From NCBI GenBank assembly GCA_030691665.1, contig JAUYDU010000040.1, forward strand, positions 1 to 5,325: a stretch of DNA of 5,325 nt, read 5' to 3'. This document shows, in pieces, positions 1-4,439 of the stretch; within the stretch, counting starts at the first letter, position 1; every line of letters begins with the position of its first letter. Made by a program: the position numbers and the translations under genes. Below the pieces are notes generated by a model that saw only the letters and a list, made by a program, of their open reading frames with translations, did no database searches and had not been told where the DNA came from. The stretch is from Chloroflexota bacterium (GTDB lineage: Bacteria; Chloroflexota; Dehalococcoidia; SM23-28-2).

Positions 1-182
1 ATCCCCGGCAGAAAGGCCACGTTGGCCACCTGCTCGATCGCCTGGTCCTCGGACAGCACGTCCATCATCTGCTCGCTGGCGTAGACACGCCCCGGAACGC
101 GCATGCCCGGCTTATAGTCGCGGGGCAGCTCCCAGCGGAGCTCGTCCACCCTCTTCAGGATCTGCTTCCAGTTCTTAGTCAT
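1..182 (-). CDS. rtcB: RNA-splicing ligase RtcB, N-terminal fragment
   Basis: Only the first 60 codons are present; the gene runs off the left edge of the window. RtcB joins RNA 2',3'-cyclic-phosphate or 3'-phosphate ends to 5'-OH ends using GTP and Mn2+, in tRNA splicing or RNA repair. The visible part matches the family's start: a short helix, then WELP (residues 17-20), PGMRVPGRVYAS (25-36) and QVANVAFLPG (51-60), which correspond to the conserved 'PG.VYA' and 'QVANVA.LPGI' blocks. The His/Cys metal ligands and the guanylylated His lie outside the window, so activity cannot be judged. The ATG is preceded by a G-rich stretch with only weak Shine-Dalgarno character. The gene lies 80 bp downstream of the archease gene on the same strand, a common partnership that supports the call. 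Confidence 0.93.
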   Translation of the reverse strand, partial: MTKNWKQILKRVDELRWELPRDYKPGMRVPGRVYASEQMMDVLSEDQAIEQVANVAFLPG

Positions 183-185
183 CTG

Positions 186-196
186 CCACCACCCCC
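186..196 (-). promoter_or_regulatory. weak G-rich ribosome-binding region of rtcB
   Basis: Read on the minus strand, a GGGGGTGGTGG stretch ends three bases before the rtcB ATG. It resembles a Shine-Dalgarno sequence only loosely. It is the only candidate between the upstream heptanucleotide repeat and the start codon. Confidence 0.35.
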
Positions 197-220
197 GTCT
201 TCTGATTCCCCGGTTTGTTG

Positions 221-253
221 GTTCTGGGTTCTAGGTTCTGGGTTCTGGGTTCT
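221..253. repeat. heptanucleotide tandem repeat GTTCTGG x 4.7
   Basis: Four full 7-bp units (GTTCTGG, GTTCTAG, GTTCTGG, GTTCTGG) and a partial GTTCT follow each other without gaps. One unit carries a G-to-A change. The array fills much of the 80-bp gap between the archease stop and the rtcB start, so it would be transcribed within the bicistronic mRNA. Such arrays can change copy number by replication slippage. A loosely similar GGTTC-rich stretch lies at 1908-1927. Confidence 0.85.
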
Positions 254-262
254 CCCCCCTGC

Positions 263-691
263 CTAGATATCCAGCAGCACCCGCACCTGATACCCCCCCT
301 CGTCCTCACCCACCTCCAGCATGTGGTAGGTGACAGCCTTCACTCCCGGCCCCAGCTTGTGGCGCTGGCGGTCTATCTTTTCGCCGTGCGCGCTGGCCTT
401 CAGCGAATACGGCTGCATCTCCTCGATCTCGAATCGCTTGAACACGAGCCCATCCACGTCCGAGAAGTAGAGAAGCTCCGACAGCCAGGCCACCAGCAGG
501 CTGGGCCAGTCGTGGCCCGCCACCGCCATCGACCGCTGTTCCACCTCGCGCACACCGTCCAGGTTCACCATGATCGAGAACATGCCCTCCGCCGCATGGA
601 CGAAGGCCTCGGCCAGAGTGCAGCCGTGCGCCACCACGCCCACATCGGCCGTGTGCTCCCAGATCTCGTAGGGCGCCCTCTTCCTCGCCAA
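263..691 (-). CDS. archease, RtcB activator protein
   Basis: Archease is a small cytosolic protein that speeds guanylylation of RtcB and allows multiple turnover in RNA ligation. The 142-residue product has the usual family length. Family landmarks are YEIWEHTADVG near the N-terminus (8-18), a central helix LLVAWLSELLYFSD (65-78), KAVTYH (118-123), and the C-terminal VRVLLDI (136-142) ending in the conserved Asp. Acidic residues in the HTAD and LLD motifs form the metal site in known archeases. The start is a TTG at 689-691 with AGGAG (701-705 on the plus strand) nine bases upstream; no in-frame ATG or GTG gives a better start, and family members begin close to this point. The gene sits directly upstream of rtcB, probably co-transcribed. 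The function call is firm; the exact start is less so. Confidence 0.93.
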   Translation of the reverse strand: MARKRAPYEIWEHTADVGVVAHGCTLAEAFVHAAEGMFSIMVNLDGVREVEQRSMAVAGHDWPSLLVAWLSELLYFSDVDGLVFKRFEIEEMQPYSLKASAHGEKIDRQRHKLGPGVKAVTYHMLEVGEDEGGYQVRVLLDI

Positions 692-765
692 CCAAACAGA
701 CTCCTGCCGGCCTGCCCCAGCCCTATGGTCATGGACTAAGTAGTGCGACGGCGCAGGTTGTCCTC

Positions 766-795
766 TGTAGGCAGACCTGAAGGTCTGCAGCTACG
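766..795 (-). repeat. REP-like palindrome, copy A
   Basis: The 8-bp arms GCAGACCT (771-778) and AGGTCTGC (781-788) flank a two-base loop, and outer GTAG/CTAC bases (767-770 and 791-794) extend the stem past a two-base bulge. Read on the minus strand it begins CGTAGCTG and has a TTCA centre, the same layout as copies B and C. It faces copy B 20 bp away. No poly-T follows, so I do not call it a terminator. Confidence 0.75.
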
Positions 796-815
796 GAGCG
801 GAGGGCAGATAGGGT

Positions 816-840
816 CGTAGCTGCAGGGCTTCAGCCCTGC
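816..840 (+). repeat. REP-like palindrome, copy B
   Basis: CGTAGCT is followed by the perfect 8-bp arms GCAGGGCT (823-830) and AGCCCTGC (833-840) around a TC centre. It matches copy A read in reverse, except for arm bases that change in pairs. With copy A it forms a head-to-head pair, as in bacterial interspersed mosaic elements. Confidence 0.75.
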
Positions 841-997
841 CCTGTATCAAACTATCTTACTCATGACATCAGTCTGGGGTCCTGATGAATGTACCAACCA
901 GTAATGAGCCGATGAGCTTCCGCAGAACCAGTATGTCACCCGGCCCTCCAGACCGTCAACGCGACTTCCTCAACTTCCCCTTAACTTTGAGCAGAGA

Positions 998-1022
998 TGA
1001 AACGTTTGCCAGGGTGAAACGT
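998..1022 (+). repeat. 8-bp direct repeat TGAAACGT upstream of the exported-protein gene
   Basis: TGAAACGT occurs at 998-1005 and 1015-1022, start to start 17 bp, ending 12 bp before the ATG at 1035. The spacing is less than two helical turns. It could be a regulator binding site or chance; no regulator is encoded nearby. Confidence 0.4.
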
Positions 1023-1034
1023 CTATCCAACTGA

Positions 1035-1883
1035 ATGACCGCAAAGAACAAATCGTTGCCTCGATTCCTTATCCGCCCGCGCCTGCTCCTCCTGGCGACG
1101 GGCCTGGCGCTGGCTCTTGCGTCCGCCTCGCGCGGACTGGCCCAGGAGGGGCCATCTATCGTCATCACCGCCCCTGCCGACGGCGACGTGCTCGCCGGCC
1201 CTGACGTTACAGTGAGCGTCGCCATCAGTGGCTTCGAGATGCAGCCGCCCTTGGAGCCGCACAAGCCCAACGCCGGCCAGATCATCTACTGGCTGGACGC
1301 CCAACCCACCTTCGACCAGCCCGCCCCCCTGGGCGAAGACAGCGTCATCCCCTCCGGGCGCCTCTCGGAGACGTTCGCCGGCGTGACCGATGGGGAGCAC
1401 ACCATCTCCGTCTGCCTGGCCTACAGCGACAACTTCACCTGCATCGACCCGGCTCTGACAGACTCCGTCCGCATCACGGTAGGCCAGCCGTCCCCCACCG
1501 CGACACTATCGCCCGAGCCAACCCTTTCTCCCACTCCCGAGCCGCCGCCAGAGACGCCGACCCCCTCAACCCCCGAGCCGACGCAGACGCCGCCCCCCAC
1601 CACCACGCCAGCGCAGGACACGACCACGCCCCTATCTACGCCCACGCCAGCAAAGCCCATCCCCACCGCTCACACCCTGACGGCGGTGCCTGTGGCGCCA
1701 ACCTTCACCCCCGCCGCAGGCATCGCTCCCGGCACGACCACGAAGGGCGGCGGCAACGGCTCCCCGTGGTGGTATGCCGTCGGCGGAATAGCGGCCGTGA
1801 CCCTGGCAGCCGGCGGCAGTCTGGCCGGCCTGGCCTGGGCCCGTCGACGGGCTAGGAGCGGACGCGAACCAACAAATCTTTGA
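1035..1883 (+). CDS. exported Ig-like protein with Pro/Thr-rich stalk and C-terminal membrane anchor
   Basis: No specific family is recognised, but the architecture is clear. Residues 1-36 form a signal peptide: a basic N-terminus (K4, K6, R10, R14, R16), a Leu/Ala core, and probable cleavage after GLA (34-36). Residues 40-149 form a beta-rich, Ig-like domain starting SIVITAPADGDVLAG and ending VRITVG, with two Cys (127, 136) that could pair outside the cell. Residues 150-228 are a Pro/Thr/Ser stalk. A membrane helix (246-268, starting WWYAVGG) is followed by a basic tail (ARRRARSGR), giving an outside-facing protein with a short cytosolic end. The tail is a positive-inside anchor rather than an LPXTG sortase signal. 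The ATG directly follows an in-frame TGA, so it is the earliest possible start, though no good Shine-Dalgarno sequence precedes it. A role in adhesion or solute binding would be a guess. Confidence 0.8.
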   Translation: MTAKNKSLPRFLIRPRLLLLATGLALALASASRGLAQEGPSIVITAPADGDVLAGPDVTVSVAISGFEMQPPLEPHKPNAGQIIYWLDAQPTFDQPAPLGEDSVIPSGRLSETFAGVTDGEHTISVCLAYSDNFTCIDPALTDSVRITVGQPSPTATLSPEPTLSPTPEPPPETPTPSTPEPTQTPPPTTTPAQDTTTPLSTPTPAKPIPTAHTLTAVPVAPTFTPAAGIAPGTTTKGGGNGSPWWYAVGGIAAVTLAAGGSLAGLAWARRRARSGREPTNL

Positions 1884-1920
1884 ACCCGCAACCGGCGCTG
1901 ACTTTTGGGTTCGCGGTTCA
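1881..1920 (+). terminator. imperfect hairpin at the end of the exported-protein gene
   Basis: TGAACC (1881-1886), overlapping the stop codon, pairs with GGTTCA (1915-1920), and AACC (1890-1893) pairs with GGTT (1908-1911), with small bulges between. It is well placed to end transcription or protect the mRNA 3' end. No T-run follows, so intrinsic termination is uncertain. Confidence 0.35.
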
Positions 1921-1953
1921 GTGGTTCCTGGCGGAAAACCTCGCCCAATTGCC

Positions 1954-1977
1954 CCGCTTCTCGCAAATCCGAAGCGG
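1954..1977. repeat. inverted repeat CCGCTTC/GAAGCGG
   Basis: The 7-bp arms CCGCTTC (1954-1960) and GAAGCGG (1971-1977) flank a 10-base loop between the exported-protein and cupredoxin genes. It lies just upstream of a TATAAC -10 candidate, so it could be an operator or a weak terminator for the upstream gene. It does not share the TTCA centre of the palindrome family. Confidence 0.45.
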
Positions 1978-1988
1978 CTCTCCCTGCG

Positions 1989-1994
1989 TATAAC
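1989..1994 (+). promoter_or_regulatory. possible -10 element of the cupredoxin gene
   Basis: TATAAC matches the sigma-70 -10 consensus at five of six positions and lies 54 bp before the GTG start. No acceptable -35 exists 16-18 bp upstream. A transcript starting near 2000 would carry palindrome copy C in its leader. Confidence 0.35.
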
Positions 1995-2003
1995 AAGCAG
2001 ATA

Positions 2004-2027
2004 CGTAGCGGAGGCCTTCAGGCCTCC
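2004..2027 (+). repeat. REP-like palindrome, copy C, in the cupredoxin leader
   Basis: CGTAGC is followed by the perfect 8-bp arms GGAGGCCT (2010-2017) and AGGCCTCC (2020-2027) around a TC centre. It shares the CGTAGC lead and TTCA centre with copies A and B but has different, still complementary arms. It ends seven bases before the cupredoxin Shine-Dalgarno sequence. Confidence 0.75.
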
Positions 2028-2034
2028 AAACACC

Positions 2035-2040
2035 GGGAGG
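2035..2040 (+). promoter_or_regulatory. Shine-Dalgarno sequence of the cupredoxin gene
   Basis: GGGAGG lies seven bases before the GTG at 2048. It fixes the non-ATG start, which is followed at once by a lipoprotein signal peptide. Confidence 0.75.
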
Positions 2041-2047
2041 TACTCTC

Positions 2048-2563
2048 GTGAGCCAGCGTCTATGGCTCCTGCCCGTCCTGATAGCGACCGTGCTGGCCGT
2101 TTTCGCCGCCGCCTGTGGCGGGGGAGGCGGCGAACAGGCTACGGCAACACGCTCACCAGCAGCCCGCGTTTCCCCCGCAGCCACCGCTACCGCCGCCGGG
2201 ACAGCCGCAGCCGGAGCCCAGCAGCTCGAAGTGACCGCCAGGGGTATCGCCTTCGACAAGGCCAGCCTCCAGGTCGCAGCCGGTCAGCCCTTCACCATCA
2301 GGCTGAAGAACGACGCCCAGGTCACCCACAACCTGCACATCTACACCAAGAAGGGCGGCGACTCTATCGCCGTGACCCAGCCCGACCGCGTACCCGCGGG
2401 CAGCACCGGAGTCCTCAGCGCCACCATCGCTCAGGCTGGCGACTACTACTTCCAGTGCGACATCCACCCCTCGGCCATGACGGGGAAGATCACGGTTGGC
2501 GCCGCCCAGTCCCGCCTGCCGGCGGGCAGCAGCACCCAGACCGGCTCCAGCAGCGGCTACTAG
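2048..2563 (+). CDS. cupredoxin-domain lipoprotein, type-1 copper
   Basis: A predicted membrane-tethered blue-copper protein of 171 residues. Residues 1-22 are a lipoprotein signal peptide (R4, then a hydrophobic core) ending in AAA before lipobox Cys23; the mature protein starts with a Gly run and a flexible Ala/Thr/Ser linker (24-57). Residues 58-151 form a plastocyanin-like fold with the expected ligands: His94 (in THNLH) and the C-terminal loop Cys137-x2-His140-x3-Met144, followed by TGKITV. A Ser/Gly tail ends the protein. The complete Cys-His-Met loop argues for an electron carrier or copper carrier; there is no second Cys as in a CuA site. The GTG start has a strong GGGAGG seven bases upstream. 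The gene is co-oriented with the exported protein 164 bp upstream, but the intergenic palindromes suggest separate transcription. The redox partner is unknown. Confidence 0.88.
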   Translation: MSQRLWLLPVLIATVLAVFAAACGGGGGEQATATRSPAARVSPAATATAAGTAAAGAQQLEVTARGIAFDKASLQVAAGQPFTIRLKNDAQVTHNLHIYTKKGGDSIAVTQPDRVPAGSTGVLSATIAQAGDYYFQCDIHPSAMTGKITVGAAQSRLPAGSSTQTGSSSGY

Positions 2564-2603
2564 CCCCATCGCCACCAAGAGAATAGACTTCCCCTCCCCT
2601 TGG

Positions 2604-2644
2604 AACCCGCGGCTTGGACAGAAGCTGCGGGTTTCAACCCGCAG
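2604..2644. repeat. palindrome copy D with an overlapping alternative stem
   Basis: The 9-bp arms CTGCGGGTT (2625-2633) and AACCCGCAG (2636-2644) flank a TC centre, preceded by AAG rather than CGTAG. A further AACCCGC at 2604-2610 plus GCTT can pair instead with AAGC and GCGGGTT (2622-2633), giving a second, mutually exclusive hairpin. It lies between the convergent ends of the cupredoxin and mazG genes. No T-run follows on either strand, so terminator function is only possible. Confidence 0.65.
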
Positions 2645-2674
2645 AGATCAACCAAATCCTCAATGCCCCCCCAA

Positions 2675-3460
2675 TCAGGGTCGCAGCCGCTCCTTCGCCG
2701 CCTCCCACAATGCTTCCTGTTCTGCCAGGAGCAGATCAGCGAGGCTGCGCCCCCTCTCCTGAGCCAGAGCCTCCATGGTCGTGAAGCGCTGGCAGAACTT
2801 CCGGTTCGCCTGGCGCAAGGCCTCTTCCGCGTCGATCTCCAGGTAGCGAGCCAGGTTGACCAGCAGAAACAATACGTCACCCAGCTCCTCGCGCCGCTGG
2901 GCGGCATCCTCCGCCTGGGCCAGCTCCTTCAGCTCCTCCGCCAGCTTGGCCAGCACGTCCTCCGTCCGCGGCCACTCGAAGCCGACGCGCGCCGCCCGGT
3001 CCAGCACGCGCTGGGCATAGGCCAGCGCAGGCATCGCCTGTGGCATGTCGGCCAGGGCCGAGCCCCCCTCGCCCCGCTCCTGCCGCTTCAGCGCCTCCCA
3101 GCGAACCATCACCTCTTCCGGCGAATCGACCCGGGCATCGCCGAAGACGTGAGGATGGCGGCGCACCAGCTTGGTGGCGATGCCATAGATCACATCCCCC
3201 AGGGCGAACTCCGTCGCCTCCTCCGCGATCTGGACGTGCAGGAGCATCTCCAGCAGAAGGTCACCTAGTTCATCGCACAGCTTGTCGGCGTCGCCCTCGT
3301 CCAGGGCGGCCAGCGCTTCGTAGGCCTCCTCCAGCAGATAGGGCTTGAGCGAGGCGTGGGTCTGCACCTGATCCCAGGGGCAGCCGTCGGGCCCCCGCAG
3401 ACGGGCGATGATCCCCCGCAACCCCTCGAACGTACGCAGCTCCCCTTCCGCCATCTCCAT
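2675..3460 (-). CDS. mazG: nucleoside triphosphate pyrophosphohydrolase MazG
   Basis: MazG hydrolyses (d)NTPs to (d)NMP and pyrophosphate in the cytosol, clearing abnormal nucleotides and affecting the (p)ppGpp response. The 261-residue product has two MazG domains. In the first, CPWD (27-30), the metal-binding EExxE (44-48), ELGD (64-67) and KLVRRHPHVF (97-106) are intact. In the second, EELKEL (175-180) and EELGDVLF (191-198) are intact, followed by ALRQANRKFCQRF (214-226). Both acidic clusters are complete, so activity is expected. The frame stays open to a TTG at 3541, but that TTG lies inside the -35 box of a strong promoter; the ATG at 3458-3460, with AAGGA seven bases upstream (3468-3472 on the plus strand), is the likely start. 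The gene is divergent from the Lit-like gene and convergent with the cupredoxin gene. Confidence 0.95.
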   Translation of the reverse strand: MEMAEGELRTFEGLRGIIARLRGPDGCPWDQVQTHASLKPYLLEEAYEALAALDEGDADKLCDELGDLLLEMLLHVQIAEEATEFALGDVIYGIATKLVRRHPHVFGDARVDSPEEVMVRWEALKRQERGEGGSALADMPQAMPALAYAQRVLDRAARVGFEWPRTEDVLAKLAEELKELAQAEDAAQRREELGDVLFLLVNLARYLEIDAEEALRQANRKFCQRFTTMEALAQERGRSLADLLLAEQEALWEAAKERLRP

Positions 3461-3467
3461 GCTCTCG

Positions 3468-3501
3468 TCCTTCCTTCTTCCCTCTTCCCCCTTCCTTCCT
3501 C
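3468..3501. repeat. 34-bp uninterrupted pyrimidine tract with mirror symmetry
   Basis: The plus strand carries only C and T over these 34 bases. The outer ten bases are mirror copies: TCCTTCCTTC at 3468-3477 reads the same backwards at 3491-3500. In the mazG leader it is a purine tract with several AAGGA/GGAAGG motifs, of which the one nearest the ATG serves as Shine-Dalgarno sequence. Homopurine mirror repeats can form triplex (H-DNA) under superhelical stress. Confidence 0.7.
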
Positions 3502-3511
3502 GTATCGCCCG

Positions 3512-3541
3512 ATTATAGAGACAGCCGCTTCTCATTGACAA
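3512..3541 (-). promoter_or_regulatory. sigma-70-type promoter of mazG
   Basis: On the minus strand, TTGTCA (3541-3536) is followed by an 18-bp spacer and a perfect TATAAT (3517-3512). Transcription should start near 3505, giving a purine-rich leader of about 45 bases before the ATG at 3460. The -35 overlaps that of the divergent promoter on the other strand. Confidence 0.8.
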
Positions 3542-3563
3542 GACTAATAGCGCCTTCTACCAT
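3535..3563 (+). promoter_or_regulatory. sigma-70-type promoter of the Lit-like gene
   Basis: A perfect TTGACA (3535-3540) is followed by a 17-bp spacer and TACCAT (3558-3563), four of six matches to the -10 consensus. Transcription would start near 3570, 37-44 bases before the candidate starts at 3607 and 3614. The -35 hexamer overlaps the mazG -35 by five bases. Confidence 0.65.
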
Positions 3564-3601
3564 GATCTTAGACCCGCCTGCTCGCCTCTGGCGGGCTGGA
3601 G

Positions 3602-3606
3602 AGGAG
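3602..3606 (+). promoter_or_regulatory. Shine-Dalgarno sequence deciding the Lit-like start
   Basis: AGGAG lies seven bases before an in-frame CTG (3614) and directly abuts an out-of-frame ATG (3607). A further GGAG at 3598-3601 is five bases before that ATG. No comparable sequence precedes the in-frame TTG at 3668. Confidence 0.55.
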
Positions 3607-3613
3607 ATGCAAG

Positions 3614-4336
3614 CTGAGCCTCATCCGCCGAGCGGCCACGCTCTTCTTTCTCATCAGCATCCCTCTCTTGCTGATCACCACCAATGTCCGCTGGGCCGCC
3701 AGCGAGTCGCGCCTGTATCGCTACAGCTTCGACACCTACGACGCCGAGGCCACCACCGGCATCGCCCGCAGCGAACTGGACCGGGGGGCTGATGAACTGA
3801 TCGCCTACTTCAACAACGACGAGCAGACCATCCGAATCACCGTGCAGCAGGACGGACGGCCGCTGTCCCTGTTCAACGACCGCGAGACGGCCCACCTCGC
3901 CGACGTCAAGGCTCTCTTTCGCACCGTCTTTCGCCTACAGGAGGCGTCCCTGGCCTTCGCCCTGGTGTTCGTGGTGGGCGTGTTCATCTGGGCCCGCGAG
4001 GCTCCCCTGCGGCTCCTCGCCCGCATGCTCCTCGCAGCCTCCCTACTCACCCTAGGCCTGCTGACCCTCTTCGCCCTCCTCGCCCAGGTGGGATTCGATG
4101 AACTCTTCCTGCGCTTTCACTTCCTGGCCTTCACCAACGACCTCTGGAGGTTGAACCCCGATACCGATCACCTCATCCAGATGTTCCCCCACGATTTCTG
4201 GTTCGACGCCGCCATGCTGGTGGCCGGCCTGGCCGCCCTGGAAGCGGCGCTATTGGCGGCGCTGTCGGCGATCTACCTGCGGGTCAGGCGCCCCCTGACG
4301 CTGACAACGCTGGTGGCACAGCAGCCTAGGGCCTAG
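3614..4336 (+). CDS. DUF1461/TIGR01906 membrane protein, Lit-like lipoprotein transacylase candidate
   Basis: An integral membrane protein of about 240 residues with four helices: TM1 about 7-26, TM2 112-126, TM3 136-159, TM4 198-222, and an extracytoplasmic segment between TM1 and TM2. Family motifs are clear: LFNDRETAHLADVK (86-99) and FHFLAFTNDLW (168-178) followed by LNPDTDHLIQMFP (180-192). The family includes Lit of Bacillus and Enterococcus, which moves an acyl chain from the diacylglyceryl group to the alpha-amino group of the lipoprotein Cys. From memory, B. cereus Lit uses two His; the equivalents here appear to be His94 and His169. The start is uncertain. A TTG at 3668 would cut into TM1. 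The frame is open from 3572, and CTG 3614 has AGGAG seven bases upstream. ATG 3607 would give MKLSLIRR if the C at 3610 were absent. Family assignment is firm; enzymatic role is inferred. Confidence 0.8.
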   Translation: MSLIRRAATLFFLISIPLLLITTNVRWAASESRLYRYSFDTYDAEATTGIARSELDRGADELIAYFNNDEQTIRITVQQDGRPLSLFNDRETAHLADVKALFRTVFRLQEASLAFALVFVVGVFIWAREAPLRLLARMLLAASLLTLGLLTLFALLAQVGFDELFLRFHFLAFTNDLWRLNPDTDHLIQMFPHDFWFDAAMLVAGLAALEAALLAALSAIYLRVRRPLTLTTLVAQQPRA

Positions 4337-4370
4337 ATCAGACCCCACAGGCCCTGTAGCGGAAGGCTTC

Positions 4371-4423
4371 TCCGCCGAAGGCGGATGCGCCTCCTCAGCC
4401 GGAGGCTGATCCGCCTGTGGCGG
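4371..4423. repeat. cluster of three short hairpins between convergent genes
   Basis: Three perfect hairpins with three-base loops follow each other: TCCGCC-GAA-GGCGGA (4371-4385), TCAGCC-GGA-GGCTGA (4395-4409) and CCGCC-TGT-GGCGG (4411-4423). An alternative fold pairs GGCGGAT (4380-4386) with ATCCGCC (4409-4415) and GCCTCC (4389-4394) with GGAGGC (4401-4406). It lies between the stops of the Lit-like and fmdB-like genes and may end transcription from both sides, though it has no T-run. A GTAGCGG just before it (4356-4362) recalls the lead of the palindrome family. Confidence 0.65.
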
Positions 4424-4439
4424 TGGCGCAAGCCCTCCA

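Larger units (their letters stand above)
692..1034. other. gene-free region between divergent archease and exported-protein genes
   Basis: I see no supported gene here. It holds the archease ribosome-binding site (701-705), the facing palindromes A and B, a 6-bp inverted repeat CATCAG/CTGATG (867-872 and 882-887, nine-base loop), and a TGAAACGT direct repeat (998-1005 and 1015-1022). Both flanking genes read outward, so promoters for both should lie here, but I found no convincing -35/-10 pair for either. The stretch 842-960 is less GC-rich than the flanking genes, as expected of regulatory DNA. Confidence 0.6.

Noticed and set aside
215..739. Long plus-strand open frame opposite archease
   Set aside because: It is antisense to a clear archease gene, begins in the tandem repeat, has low-complexity His/Leu/Pro content and no family motif.
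766..840. Two similar palindromes considered as a CRISPR array or transposon ends
   Set aside because: Only two copies in opposite orientation with a 20-bp gap, no further spacers, no cas genes and no transposase between or beside them.
930..959. Minus-strand TTGACG-18-CATACT as archease promoter
   Set aside because: The -10 is weak and the site lies about 240 bp before the archease start with both palindromes in between; too little support.
1421..1666. Gly/Val-repetitive minus-strand frame
   Set aside because: It is the reverse reading of the Pro/Thr stalk codons of the exported protein; repetition is inherited from them.
1921..2586. Plus-strand frame overlapping the cupredoxin gene
   Set aside because: Arg/Ser/Pro-rich translation typical of a shifted high-GC frame; the overlapping frame has a lipobox, all copper ligands and a good ribosome site.
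2600..3268. Long plus-strand open frame opposite mazG
   Set aside because: MazG on the other strand has all catalytic motifs; this frame has no motif and no ribosome site.
3461..3541. 27-residue N-terminal extension of MazG from TTG at 3541
   Set aside because: The TTG is part of the -35 box and the -10 lies inside the extension, so it would not be transcribed as coding sequence; the Arg/Glu/Gly/Lys-rich residues are just the purine tract translated.
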